From: Bathymodiolus brooksi | Taxonomy: Eukaryota > Mollusca > Bivalvia > Mytilida > Modiolidae | Length of the DNA: 64,000 bases | Assembly: GCA_963680875.1 (NCBI GenBank) | Contig: OY804577.1 | Span: 102,807,906-102,871,905, forward strand | Direction: 5' to 3' | Shown: positions 46,794 to 58,379 of the stretch, one piece after another | Position numbering within the stretch: the stretch's first letter is position 1 | Layout: every line of letters starts with the position of its first letter | Position numbers and translations under genes: made by a program | Notes under the pieces: generated by a model | Told to the model about the DNA's origin: nothing | The model's input: the letters and a program-made list of their open reading frames with translations, nothing else | Database searches by the model: none

Positions 46794-47536
46794 CTGCAAT
46801 TTTAAATCGTAAATAAACGTTTGCTGGGCGATGATAAAAGTATTTGAAATAATTTTGTGTATGTACTGTATTTGAAAACAATATCCCCCGATGTGCCCCG
46901 TTTTACATTTGTATGTTCTATTTCTTCTTCTTCTTCACACACGTGAATGTATAAGGTTCCGCGAAAACTTTGCGCAGTGTCGGGTAACACAGCAGTCTTC
47001 TTCCGACTATTTACAGGTAAAGCTATATACAGGTGGGCGCTGGTCTAGTTGCTGTCAGGGTGCGCCTAGAGGGCGCTCCTGAATCCCTCTACTGTGTTAT
47101 AACTGACCAATATCAAACAAATGAAATTTCCAACCCCTGCGGAAATGCACATAAAACTTACGGAAGACGCATTGATACGTTGGGTTATCAGAAAAAGTAA
47201 ATCTAAGGACAGCCAAACAAATTATTCGAAGAAAAAGGACAAAAAGACAAAGAATGATTAAGAAAAGTCTTACACAGCCAACTAAATATTGAGCAAACGA
47301 AATCCACTAAAAACCTGCCGGGAAGATCAGCGGTTCTCGCTCCAGTATTGTCATCTGTCGTGACAACTACTGTTAAACGACACATCTCTCATATGGAAAT
47401 CGTGTTGAACACCAGAGTTCGTAAATAAATGCAATAAACGTTAATAGAACATGAACTCCTACAATATAAATAAGGGCTAAAGGTTTTTAAGTGGAAATCA
47501 TAACGTATCCCAACTCGGAACTAAAAACATGAAGAC

Positions 47537-47915
47537 GTGTAATTGAGTGAGTGGTTGTTGTTTAACGCCAACTCAGCAATGTTTCAGCTATACCATGGCG
47601 AGAACAAGCTAATTTTCAGTGAGATGATGAAGAGGTCCGCTTTGTACTAGACCAACACGCTGAGTTTAATTTTTATAGTGCTAGCTATTTGCTCACTGAA
47701 ACAACAGTCCGTGGATAGACACGTCGCCCCACTGGGACACATTATCCTGATTCCAAGCCACCCAGCCTTTGCTCTTTCTCCTTAACACTGTGTGGTTAGC
47801 GGAGAAGCAACAAAAAATCCAATTACATAGTCTTTGGTTTGACCCGATCGGGGTTCGAACCCACAGTATACCACACTCGAGGCGAACACGCTAACCATTA
47901 CACCATCGATGCGGT
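47537..47915 (-). mobile_element. SINE family B, complete copy
   Basis: On the minus strand the head is 'ggtgtaatggttagcgtgt' (A-box) with 'gggttcgaacccc' (B-box), which resembles an Asp/Glu-type tRNA. The body contains 'aggataatgtgtcccagtgg' and 'ttgtttcagtgagc', and the tail 'gctgaaacattgctgagttgg' ends 'cgttaaacaacaaccactc'. Same family as 14736-15090 and 56664-57022. Confidence 0.85.
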
Positions 47916-47919
47916 TACG

Positions 47920-48760
47920 TGTAATCGAACATCATGAAGTTAGAACCCACTAAATATCGAAGTTTTATCATTTCTGTGTTTTGAGATACGTAGGAAACTA
48001 GTAGATTCGTAATCCACCGGTAGTAAGTACACACAAGTTCATCCTAGGTTATAATGATCATATGTTACGGTGGCACTTTGGCAAGACTACATAATTCCGT
48101 CACCTAATGCAGAGCGCAAATTGCACAAGATTAGTGCCAATTCTTAACTTCCAGCGAGCAGTAATTTCAGTTATGTTCAGGACGAGAAAAAGGTTCAATA
48201 ATATATACAAACTACTAGTATATAGAAATGGGGTGGGTGGGGTCAACCGGTGCAACGACTTTTGACTGCGACTGAAAGAGTATGGAGGAGTTATATAGGG
48301 ATGAATAACTTTTTTTGTAGCGTCTATGTAATGCGTCTACTCTTTTTCGAAATCTACAAAAGAAGCATATATAATGTGGCAGAGAGCGTGGCACTCTCCA
48401 AACACGTTACCCACTATGGTCCGCGGTCAGTCTTTCCGTATCATACCATGACAACCCCCTATCAGAGAGCTTCCATAGGTTCCCTATCCTCCACCCGGGG
48501 ATGCACCGAGCAGCTATGTGGATTTGAGTCCTTGGAATCTGCACAAGTACCCAGCACATAATCAATGAAAAGATAGAACATCAAATTATTATTTATGTAA
48601 TATCTGCCATTTTTAAAAAATGTAAAATTAGTAAACAGTTGACTCTAGGTTTAGACAGGTATATATATATATATAAAAAAAATATACAGAAATCGAATTT
48701 CAAATAAAACAAATAGATAACGCATATCGTTGAAATGTAGAATTACAATGGATTTATATA
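47920..48760. other. Stretch without a recognisable gene
   Basis: Contains only short frames without domains and an (AT)n tract near 48660-48676. Confidence 0.4.
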
Positions 48761-48761
48761 T

Positions 48762-49694
48762 ATGAAGTCCACTTCATACAAATGTAGTTTTTTCTCTAAT
48801 GTAATTGACAGTTGGAATTTACTTGATGCAGACACGCAAAATCAACATAATGGACTGATGTTCAAAAAGCAAATAAGTTCTAATATATCTGTCCCTCCCC
48901 CTACTTTGCCTTGGGTACAAGAAAATATAACATATTCCACTTAGAAACTTGGCAAGTAACTTGAATCAACACAAGTTCTTATCACACTTGTCAGATAGTT
49001 CGAGGTGTCCCTGTGTGGATGATGCTGAAGACAACTTCCACTACTTTTATGTCTGTCCACTCTTCATTTGCCAAATAATTTTGCTGTTTACTCAACTGAG
49101 AGATTTAGCCGACTTCCTAAACATTGATGTACTCTTAAAGGGATCACATGACCTTTCTTTTGATGATAATGAACTTATTATGAACTCTGTCCACACCTTT
49201 ATTTGTGGAACCAAGAGACTTGACTATTAACATTTTTCAATTTGATTTTGTATTATTTGCTTTGAATCTTTTTTCTTTTTAATTTGTTGCTTAAGATGGT
49301 TAAACAAATATGTATCTATATTTATGTGTATATGTATGAATATGCCCTTTTATGTGCTTATATATACATGTACATATGTATCCTTAATATACAGAAGAAT
49401 ATATCAACTACTAGTTAACTTATTCATACTGTGGCAAATTTCACAATTATAATGAATAAATGGACAGTTTTAAAATTATTACAAAATTTGAATTTCTCCT
49501 AGGTAAAAAGTATTGCACACTAATTATGATGTAAATTGATTATTTATTCTTATTAATATACTTGATGTCCTTAGTTATTGAGGGAGAGCATTTACACAGG
49601 CTATTATGCCTGATGTGCAATCCCATTGGATATTGTGTAATTAAATTTATGCATTTTATTCAATCAAATATTTGAATTGAATTGAATTGAATTT
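48762..49694 (+). mobile_element. 5'-truncated LINE with 3' UTR and (TTGAA)n tail
   Basis: The first frame gives SFFSNVIDSWNLLDADTQN, the second LNQHKFLSHLSDSSRCPCV...DNFHYFYVCPLF, the end region of a non-LTR reverse transcriptase with a C-x-C...H-x4-C knuckle. A 3' UTR of about 450 bp leads to 'ttgaattgaattgaattg', a typical LINE end. The last 110 bp recur at 62141-62222. Confidence 0.7.
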
Positions 49695-49946
49695 ATATGT
49701 ATGACACCACAAAGACAACAACACAATACAATTAGTTGTGTACAGTTTACCTTTATATTATAACACCGAAAACGGTAGAATTGTTTCACAGCACGTGGGA
49801 GATCCGAATTCCCCCTTCCCCACCTCTTTGTAACATAATGAGATTAGCTACACACTTTCATCAAACATTACATCAACATACTCAATTTCTGTCAAAAGGA
49901 CGTACGATCGACGACCATCCACCAATATCGACTAAACCATAATAAA

Positions 49947-50198
49947 CTATTCTGAATTGTTATAGTTTTTGTGTATTTTAACAAGTTCAGCTCCATTTTG
50001 AATTTTACGAGAATCATCAGATAAATTTACTAATATAGCAATAAATTTTGACCCATTGGAATTATTTACGTGAAAGTTATCAAATGTGCCTCTTCTTTCA
50101 TGAAATAAAAACACAAGACACAAATAGAAATATACACAGAGGAGAACGGTAATTAATATTCCAAGTCTGTGGTGGTTACACAACAGAAGACATCCCAT
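49947..50198 (-). CDS. Small single-pass membrane protein or first coding exon
   Basis: 83 codons from ATG at 50198 to TAG. MGCLLLCNHHR, then a hydrophobic span at about residues 12-32 (LGILITVLLCVYFYLCLVFLF), then HERRGTFDNF and a polar tail with NNS and NGS/NLS glycosylation sequons. A strong acceptor (ttctcttttgttgtag, exon from 50268) lies upstream, giving a 69-bp 5' UTR that holds a four-codon upstream frame. This looks like a type II signal anchor. If it is only a first exon, no good donor was found. I do not recognise the family. Confidence 0.35.
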   Translation of the reverse strand: MGCLLLCNHHRLGILITVLLCVYFYLCLVFLFHERRGTFDNFHVNNSNGSKFIAILVNLSDDSRKIQNGAELVKIHKNYNNSE

Positions 50199-50379
50199 AC
50201 TGGCAACTGGATAACGGTCTGGGTATATCTAGTTATCTTGTAGTCATTCGTTTTGATTCTTTGTTTATCTACAACAAAAGAGAAAGTTTGATGTGAGACA
50301 ATTTTCTTATTTGGTATGACAATTTTTACGATTGATTTTATGATTGGAAAAAAAAGTTTGAATATACCAAAGGTTGGTT

Positions 50380-50485
50380 AGGTTTGGTTTATGGTGCTTA
50401 ACGCCACTGTCAACAATATTTCAGTTATATCGTGGCGGTCAGTTTTATTGGTGGAGAAAACCACCGACCTATCGCAAGCCACGTT
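50380..50485 (-). mobile_element. SINE family A, 3' half
   Basis: 'tttatggtgcttaacgccac', 'tatcgtggcggtcagtttt' and 'accaccgacctatcgcaag' are present, then the match stops. No head. Confidence 0.65.
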
Positions 50486-50701
50486 CACGAACAAACAAGA
50501 TACCAAAGGAGTAATCGGGCATTTTGCTTTTCTGCGCATATTTTTTTTTTATGTAGACTATACTTTTTTTTTATATAATACAGTTTATAGTCAGTCATTT
50601 CAGCAGATAAATTTTGGTCATGGTCTATATGCTTCTATATACAAAAAAAATATATATGCTTTACAAATAGCTATATTTCTTTTTATACAAAATGTACATG
50701 C

Positions 50702-50775
50702 CTTACAAAGGTCTGCCGCCACGATATAACTGAAATATTGTTGAAAGTGGTGTTAAACACCATAAACCAAACCAA
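50702..50775 (+). mobile_element. SINE family A, 3' end, plus strand
   Basis: 'ccacgatataactgaaat' then 'attgttgaaagtggtgtt' and the 'aaccaaaccaaac' end. With 50380-50485 it forms an inverted pair about 220 bp apart. Confidence 0.65.
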
Positions 50776-51609
50776 ACATACAAAGGTCTGTATTGTTTGC
50801 TTATCCAGAATGATAAGTACATGTACGAATCTATAGGAAGCTCGGTCCAAATTGTTGCAGCGTCGGTACAGTCCGACGAGTCCGTCATCGACACAAGTTC
50901 TCCCAGACCTTTTAAAATCCTAACACGCTTGGCACAAATTATTCAACATGAAGAGAAGCGTTGCATTAAGTACTAGTAATAACAAAGACGATTTGAAAAT
51001 GAGACGTTTGTTTTGTTTGTTTTATGGTGTTTACAATAAAGTGTCATAATCCATATTATATATTTATTTACCAAAAATGTCACTATAGAGATATATATAT
51101 ATAACATTAAAGTGATTTAACATGACGTTTTGTGGAAATAAACATTTTGTTGCAGTCAGTCTTACAGTTACATTTTGTTGAGTATTTTAATTTAAATATA
51201 CAGTTTGTTTACAGTACATTTTACACTTTGTTTATATCAAACTTACATTTTGTAGAGTATTTGAATAGTTCCAGATTGAATAATAAAAATAGGAATCTCT
51301 TAAACAGGAAAGAGGATTACCCCCTTGAGGGCGCTCGTTTACGTGTACTTCCTTGTAAATAAAATGTGTTGTTATACATGTTAGTATTATAGTCAGGCTT
51401 AGATATAAATAATTAGCAAAAATTAAAGATATATTTGCCTTTTTTCAAAACGCCATAATAAAGCGGTTTATTCAAAATCGTGCCATCCCCCTAATATGAT
51501 CTCCATATAGAGATCAAATCGTTGCTTGTGTGCTTGCTAGCAAATTAATTTTTTAACGGATTATCACAATTTTTTATTAAAGAATCGTTACTTCAAGATG
51601 TCTTAATAT

Positions 51610-51880
51610 TGATTTCCAACTTTGGTAATATCCTGCAAGACACTCGCTCTTTTTTTTTAATGGTACCTAGCATTCCTGGAATTAGAAGAACAATCATAGA
51701 TCATGAATTCCAACTTTGGCAATATTCTGCAAGACCCTCGTACATATTATTTTGAAAAAGTACCTAGCATTTCTGGAACTAGAAGAACAATTATAGACGT
51801 GGCATGAAACAATTTGATTTTAAAATATTTGAATTCTAACTTTGGTAGATATGCTAGAAGACTCTCGTACAAACTGGGAG
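51610..51880. repeat. Degenerate tandem repeat, about 110 bp x 3
   Basis: 'ccaactttgg.aatat.ctgcaagac.ctcg' and 'gtacctagcatt.ctggaa' recur three times with many changes. The surrounding 50780-52690 has no recognisable gene. Confidence 0.55.
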
Positions 51881-52689
51881 TAATAAATCAAAATTCTTTA
51901 CATGGCTTGACCCATCATAACCTTTGACATAGAACAATATATTTGTATATCCCAGTTTTTCATTATGAAAAGAATGTACCTCGCGATCGGTTTATGCATC
52001 TACGATACTTTCTATGATAGTGAAACGCATTTTCCCCTTTTCCCTCACTTTTAGCCCTTCCCCCACCCCCTCCTTTTCCCCACCGTTAGCCCTTAGGTCA
52101 ATGGAGCGTTCAGGTGTCAAATGTTTTCATTGTACCCACGTGTTTGACCTTACTAATTTAAAAGGTGAAAAGAGAAGAAATGTAGAAAAACTAAATAATG
52201 AACTTAAGCATCGTTAATCAACTTGTCGATCTCCATTTCTTGTTGTTTGTAAACATTACAGGAAATTGAAAGAACCGCCTTGAAGTTTTTATGTTTTAAT
52301 CTAAATTTGCTAAAATGTCACAATACACATCTAACATGTATTTTTGTTATGTATGTGGGACAATAAGTGAATTTATTGTGGATAATAAGGTCGACACACG
52401 TAACTTGCCGTTAACATAAGATTGTATAAATATGGTTATGCACAAGTTAGATTAAGGAAAATGGGATGAAATAATAAAGAAATTTTATTGAAAATAAATA
52501 TGTAAACAGAAAGTTGATTATTTCATAAATCAAAATGATTTTTAATACAATTTATAAAGAAATACCCATCACAATATCGTTATTTAGGTAAATACTTATT
52601 AGATAATAAAGGTAATAACAAAATTACCGAACTCCGAACAATCTTACAAAGGGAAAGTCAAAACTCATAATTATATAAACAGACAAAAT

Positions 52690-55600
52690 CAGTCAACAAC
52701 CGGAAAACTGTGAAAACCGTAATGACCCTGACTTGGTACAGGCATTTCTAAAGAAATGGTGGGTTGAATCAGATTTTAAGGCGCCAAACCTCCCGCTCTC
52801 ATTACGGTTCAAAGGTTCCGGCTGTCACTGTAACAGTATTTAAATACAGGAACAAAATAGGTAAAATAGTTGTCAAAGCAGTACCATATTCGGTGACGTA
52901 AATGTCAAAAATACTTTTACGTCACACATTGACAAAAAAAATATTGACATTTGCGACTTCTTTATCTTTATACATTTTCACTATATGAAAATGCATCGCT
53001 TATAATTTTTTCTGCAGAGACGGAATATATTTCGACAAGATATTGGTATCGGAATATAAACTTTTTAAGAGATCGAATAAGGCGAATCTTTTTATAGCCC
53101 TGGTCCAGTAGCCTGTTTCTCAGATGAAGATGACGTTTCAGGAAATCAGAATAATTGCTACTGGCCCTTGCATAGCGAATCAATTGCGAGATGTAAACAC
53201 CATATGCAGGAGAAGCTGGTATATTGCTGCACATGTTTGGAAAATTTATGATTTTAAAATTGAAGTCGTCCCGCTTATCATAAAATTTAGTACTGAGTTG
53301 ACCACTGTCGTCAAATTCGAGGTACAAGTCCAAAAATGATGCGGACGAAGCTGTATCGGTGGTCTCTTTAACTTCCAGCTCTGGAGGATATATCAATGGA
53401 AGAAATTCTGCAAATCTAGAATTATTGATAGATAAAACGTCATCAATATACCTGTATGTGAAATTAAAGGCTCTAGCCTCATGAATCTTCTTATCTTTTA
53501 CAAGCTTTTGAAGAAACTCCGACTCATATGAGTATAAAAATAAATCGGCTAGAAGAGGGGCACAATTCGTACCCATTGGTATGCCGACGACCTGCTGAAA
53601 CAGTGTCCCTCCAAAGGAGACAAATATGTTATCGATGAGGAACTCCAGCATACTGATCACTTGTTCCTCGGAGTAGCATGTTTTACCTTTTTGAATTTTG
53701 TTTGAAAAATATGTGGAATTGTAGCCTAACACAACAAATTTTGAGCCATAGTTTCTATGACTAAAAGCTTTATGAATTGTTTCTTTTAAGCGGGTTTTTA
53801 ATTTGTCATGCGGTAGGGTGGTATATAGAGTTGAAAAATCAAATGTTTTGATGGAGGATACCTGAGAGAAAGATCTTGATTTCAGGTTATCCAAAAGATC
53901 TTTAGAGTTTTTCAAAATCCACATGTGATTTATGCCACTACGCGAGTAAACAGTTTCACAATATTTCTGTTGTCCCTCTTTTACTGCAGACAGAATCTTT
54001 GTCAGGTGAATAGACAATTCTTTCGTCGAACAAGTTGATGATCCCGCTATGTACCTTTCTTTGTATGGTGTCTTATGGAGTTTAGGTATCCAATATAAGT
54101 AGGGTAAATCCTCAGACTCTTTACCAGAGGGAATGTTTAAAGAGGTCATGAATGATCTGTGGTTAGCTAGGATTTCATCTTTGTCGAACGAAGTTGGTTT
54201 GTATGTGATATTACTAGAGGTGTTGCTATTTATGCCTAATTCCTTGATTAGGCATTCGAAGTAATATGATTTACATACAAACACGATATTGTTGGAAGCC
54301 TTGTCAGCAGGAACGATAACATATTTGTCATGAAGAGAGGAAAGACACTTAACAGCTTCTTGGTCTTTAAATACAGACTTAGGTCGACTATTAACACAAT
54401 TTTTGAGTTTGTGAATCCGACCTTGTACTAGAGACCTAATTGTTCTAACCCAGTCTGACAAGGACTCTAACTCAGGATCTTGGTCTACTTCTCTCTTTAT
54501 CCACCTTCTGGCATAATCTTCAACAGCATCCATAATTATCTTGAAATTATGTTTCCAATTGATGTGTTGAGGTTCTCTGAATTTAGGACCATGAGAAATC
54601 ACCTTTCGGAGACTCTCATGTTGAATGATATTCAGATCACCAGTGATTACATGTCCAGATGGGTTGTATTGAAAAGGAGAGTGGGAGCAGTCACAAGTCA
54701 GAGGGTTCTTAAGGTACTCTTCTATGTTAATATCTTGCAATGCTTCTTTGTAGTTGAAAATTTTACGGCCAATGCTGTTAGTGTAGCTATAGGAGACAAT
54801 GGGAACAGATTGATTTTTGAAATATGGTGGAATTTCTTTTACGACCTCTTTTCTATTAAGAATGTTGCTGATGTTAATAGCATCGATTCCTTTGTTAGCA
54901 AACGGAATATGGAGGAATTTTCTGTTGTTATCATGAAGAGGTTCAGATCGAACTGGTTTAAAAAGACGAAAGGACGCCACGTCACATATAATACTAGACA
55001 ATCTGTACTTAGGAGAAAAAGGATCTACGCCTCCTTTGTCAAGTCCAAAATCCTTAAGATCTTTGAGGTAGTTTACAGGTAGTGAAAATAAGATTGTACG
55101 AATATGATGAATTCCAAGAGGTTTCTGTATATTAGAAAGTAAATCATTAAAAGTATCTTGTAACGTTCTTGGTTTAGAGGACTTTTTAACATTAGGATGT
55201 TGAATTCTTTTATGACCATGGCTACGTTTAGTTCTTGGAATAGTATTAAAAAGGCTCATCACGTTGATTTCGTTGCATCCAGGACTTGACAAATTTCCCA
55301 CTCCTTTGATGTTATCATTGCAACCGTAAGGCATTGCAGTGCCTAATTCTTTTATCCAGAACAACTCTCTATCGGTGCGGTAAGGTGTACTAAGAATAGG
55401 ACTGTTTGTATGATGGTAAATCTTCTCGATGATTCGAACTTTCATCGTCAAACAGCGGTCATGACCCGGTTGATTGAAATGATTATACAAAATCCTGTAT
55501 TTGGGATCTTTTGCATCATATCGATGTTGGCTCATCCTACTTCGCAATGTTTGACGAGTTTCACCAACATACAAAAGTCCACAGAGTGTACATTCTATAC

Positions 55601-55830
55601 CGTAAATAACATTTTTAGTAGAACAGTCCAGAGGTTCAAACGATTTGGTGTAGTACGTTTTTCCAGTTAAATTACTTGTAAATTCAGGAGAAGTTATTAG
55701 CATGACGCATGTTTTACAAGTATTATTTTTGTCATTTTTTTTTAAACCCATTTTTGTCTTCAATTGATAACTGACCCAAGTTAGCCTAAATAAATGAAAT
55801 GTTACTTAATGTGTTAATTATATAAATCCT
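52690..55830 (-). mobile_element. Penelope-like retroelement, Naiad type
   Basis: One intact long frame (52968-55751) flanked on its 3' side by about 280 bp that contains 'ccctgacttggtacaggca' and 'ggtgggttgaatcagatttt', a motif I associate with dispersed molluscan repeats. The exact ends are not defined: no terminal repeats or target duplication could be fixed by eye, and no hammerhead core (CTGANGA plus GAAA) was found near either end. Confidence 0.6.
52968..55751 (-). CDS. Penelope-like reverse transcriptase with N-terminal GIY-YIG
   Basis: 927 residues from the ATG at 55751 (the frame extends slightly further up only from a TTG). Order: C-x2-C at 12-15; GIY-YIG-like nuclease with NVIY (47-50), YVGET (61-65), R72 and a later RELFWIKELG, about 10-150; a basic linker; PADKASNNIVFV near 480; YWIPKLHK near 550; then RT blocks DFSTLYTTLP (about 636), GIPMGTNCAP (about 720) and YIDD (about 767, catalytic Asp pair); a thumb region to the end. 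Most Penelope-like elements carry GIY-YIG at the C-terminus; the N-terminal position plus Cys motifs matches the Naiad/Chlamys clade with permuted domains. No stop or frameshift, so it may be recently active. Retrotransposition is inferred. Confidence 0.88.
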   Translation of the reverse strand: MGLKKNDKNNTCKTCVMLITSPEFTSNLTGKTYYTKSFEPLDCSTKNVIYGIECTLCGLLYVGETRQTLRSRMSQHRYDAKDPKYRILYNHFNQPGHDRCLTMKVRIIEKIYHHTNSPILSTPYRTDRELFWIKELGTAMPYGCNDNIKGVGNLSSPGCNEINVMSLFNTIPRTKRSHGHKRIQHPNVKKSSKPRTLQDTFNDLLSNIQKPLGIHHIRTILFSLPVNYLKDLKDFGLDKGGVDPFSPKYRLSSIICDVASFRLFKPVRSEPLHDNNRKFLHIPFANKGIDAINISNILNRKEVVKEIPPYFKNQSVPIVSYSYTNSIGRKIFNYKEALQDINIEEYLKNPLTCDCSHSPFQYNPSGHVITGDLNIIQHESLRKVISHGPKFREPQHINWKHNFKIIMDAVEDYARRWIKREVDQDPELESLSDWVRTIRSLVQGRIHKLKNCVNSRPKSVFKDQEAVKCLSSLHDKYVIVPADKASNNIVFVCKSYYFECLIKELGINSNTSSNITYKPTSFDKDEILANHRSFMTSLNIPSGKESEDLPYLYWIPKLHKTPYKERYIAGSSTCSTKELSIHLTKILSAVKEGQQKYCETVYSRSGINHMWILKNSKDLLDNLKSRSFSQVSSIKTFDFSTLYTTLPHDKLKTRLKETIHKAFSHRNYGSKFVVLGYNSTYFSNKIQKGKTCYSEEQVISMLEFLIDNIFVSFGGTLFQQVVGIPMGTNCAPLLADLFLYSYESEFLQKLVKDKKIHEARAFNFTYRYIDDVLSINNSRFAEFLPLIYPPELEVKETTDTASSASFLDLYLEFDDSGQLSTKFYDKRDDFNFKIINFPNMCSNIPASPAYGVYISQLIRYARASSNYSDFLKRHLHLRNRLLDQGYKKIRLIRSLKKFIFRYQYLVEIYSVSAEKIISDAFSYSENV

Positions 55831-55892
55831 TGCCTTCTATCAATTTTAATTTCTTATCTAATTCTTATTCTTATTATGTAACAATATGGTCA

Positions 55893-55927
55893 GTAGGGTA
55901 GCGAGAATGGCCGAGTAGTTACGATTG
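55893..55927. mobile_element. Solo end of the Mutator-like MITE family
   Basis: 'agggtagcgagaatggccg'+'agtagttacgattg' is one terminal repeat of the 9598-9943 family without its partner. It lies just upstream of the Penelope-like frame. Confidence 0.65.
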
Positions 55928-56208
55928 CAATATACGAGAACTAGACGTATTATAAAATCCCGAGATACATCGAATGGTAAAATCGGCCATTTTCTAGCAT
56001 CATTATTTGCTGATTCCATCCCCTTTTCCTATGACATCCCCTGGACATGTGTACAGTTAGTTAATTTATACTCACTTTGATAATAACATACATTCATTGC
56101 TAATTTTCTTGCAGTTTAAAAAGGTAAATATATAGTAAACATTTATGAAATAAGATGGATATTATGGATGTTTATTATCATGGATACTTTTTCTTGAATG
56201 GAGCCAAG

Positions 56209-56307
56209 CACAGGGGCTAGGTGCGTCCGAAAAAAAAAAAAAAAAAATTACTATGTAGTATTATATAGTTTGTTTGGGGTTTTTTTCGGACGCACCTAGC
56301 CCCTGTG
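56209..56307. mobile_element. 99-bp hAT-like palindrome with 8-bp TSD
   Basis: Ends CACAGGGGCTAGGTGCGTC and its exact inverse; the stem goes on as 'cgaaaaaa/ttttttcg'. GAGCCAAG lies on both sides (56201-56208, 56308-56315). Very little divergence, so insertion was recent. Confidence 0.85.
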
Positions 56308-56663
56308 GAGCCAAGTGTGAGAATGATACATGCACATTAATCATTAATTTGATACTTATTTTAGTGGAAATTCACAAAAAGGGAAAATATACACATTGTT
56401 GGTTTAAAACAAATGATACTGATAGGTCATCTTTATTGTAAATTAATAATGACAATGTCCAGATGCACAATCAGCTGATAAAGGGGTCTGATTTCTGTGA
56501 TTCTGTAGAGAATCAATGTAAGATCTTTAGACCAAGAACTTTATCACGTTTATACCACCACTTACACAATCTTTTTTTTAGAGATCAAGATGTTTGATTT
56601 GCAGTATCCATTATTTTGTCATAGGCGAACCAGTAACCCCCCCATCCTTTTTAATGGAACCAC

Positions 56664-57022
56664 ATCGGTGGTGTAATAGTTAGCATGCTCGTCTTGAGTG
56701 CCGTAGTTCATGGGTTCGAACCCTGTTCGGGTCAATCCAAAGACTATAAAATTGGCATCTGTTGCTGCTTCTCCGTGGCTAAGCATGCAGCATTAAGGAG
56801 AAAAGGCAAATACTGTTTGGCTCGGAATCAGGATAATGTGTCCGAGTGGGACGACATGTCTTTCAGCAGACTGTTGTTTCTGTGAGCTACCACTTAAAAA
56901 TCCATCTAAGCATGTTAGTCTAGTACAAAGCGCACCCCATCATCATTTCATTGAAAATTAATTTGTTCTCTTCATGATATAGCTGGAAAATTGCTGAGAT
57001 GACGTTAAACAATCACTCACTC
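56664..57022 (+). mobile_element. SINE family B, complete copy, plus strand
   Basis: A-box 'tggtgtaatagttagcatg', B-box 'gggttcgaaccctg', then 'aaagactataaaattggc', 'ggaatcaggataatgtgtc', tail 'gctggaaaattgctgagat' and 'cgttaaacaatcactcac'. A tRNA gene is rejected because the 3' acceptor half is replaced by SINE body. Confidence 0.85.
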
Positions 57023-57280
57023 TTTTTTTGGGAACATAATTAAAAGGAAAATAATCATTATAAAAATTAATTTTTTCTAAAGTTTGAAACCTTATAAAAA
57101 TATATGTTGTTCCTATTTATTTTTAGAATTCACAGCTATGTGTCATTTGTTTTCTTTACAAGGTGGTAAATATGGGGATATAAAATGCTTCTGCTTTAAC
57201 TTCAGGGAAAGAAAAGCTTGCAGAATACCTAAAGATAAGTCCTGATAATGCTAAAGCTATTATGAACAGCTTCCTTGGTA

Positions 57281-58200
57281 TGAAATAGAAATAGAAATAG
57301 AAATAAGTTTATTAACCAAATCAGGGCCCCAGGAGGGCATATACAATAACAATTATGATTGATACACAACAACAATACAAATAACAATTATGATTGATAC
57401 ACAACAACAATATATCAACCTAAATATTCACGGTGAAATATCAATAATTGTGGTGCAGGCACACTCGGGCAGGAAAAGAGATATATGCACATAAACGTAC
57501 ATACACTTACTCACATATATATGAGGGGGGGGGGGGGGGGGGGATGAGAGAGAACATATACATATATATCAGGTGATTCATCACCAATCTGCAAGAGACA
57601 CCTTGAGTCGATGCTAAAAGGAATAAAGTCCTACTTGTGTCTAGTGTTGATGTGGAAGGAATATTGTTTGGAACATGGAAAGGGATCAGAGCTTTTGGAT
57701 AACCAGCAGTGAGCATCAAGGGACGATGCCAAAAAGAATATTTTCTTTCTCATGCTCAATGCAGGTCATCCAGTTTGCAGATCTCCAATTCCATTTAATC
57801 AAATAGTTGTTGATAAAAGATATTGACAAAGATATCTGAGTATAGTTGGGTCTTCATTATTTAAGATCCATATGAGTTGTCATCTAAATTTTGAAAATTT
57901 TGACACTCAGATGTCAAATATGTAGTAAAAATTTCCCTATGGTTTGCATGGCAAGTACAATGAAGTAAATAATGGATCTCATCTTCTACCTGACCCGAAG
58001 TGCACCTGCAACAGATGCGGTTTTCCTGGAGAGTACCCTGGTACATTTCTATTTGTAATTTGTGAGCTGATATTCTTAATTTGGACAACCTTCTTCTCTG
58101 CTCAAAATTTTTAATGATTGACAAATAATTCTCATATCCAAAATTGGTTTTTATTTTTAAATGTATCTCATCTTTATTTAAATAACTCAACATATGTCAC
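57281..58200 (-). mobile_element. 5'-truncated LINE with (TTTCTA)n tail
   Basis: The minus strand from 58193 gives FEQRRRLSKLRISAHKLQIE, then NRICCRCTSGQVEDEIHYLL with C-x2-C...H-x4-C, the end of a non-LTR reverse transcriptase similar in form to 42209-43015 but a different family. About 550 bp of 3' UTR leads to the tail repeat 'gaaatagaaatagaaat' at 57281-57303. A G18 tract lies at about 57524. Confidence 0.7.
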
Positions 58201-58379
58201 TCAAAAAGTCAGATAAACAAATCAACATGTGTCATTAAAAAAAATCCTCTATCGTTTACAAACCTCTAGGTTAAAAATTCCTTCCCCAAAGTGAATCAGA
58301 CTTGATAGGAAAGCATTTTGAATAATCTACTACAAAGTTTTTGTTGTCAATCACAAATTTAACATTTCTCTGCCTTAGC

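Noticed and set aside
50860..50900. Hammerhead-like 'gacgagtcc' near 50877
   Set aside because: The core reads CCGACGA rather than CTGANGA and no GAAA lies at the right distance.
56664..56740. tRNA gene candidate (A- and B-box present)
   Set aside because: No matching acceptor stem; the sequence continues into SINE body. The same applies to 1-120, 47840-47915 and the other SINE heads.
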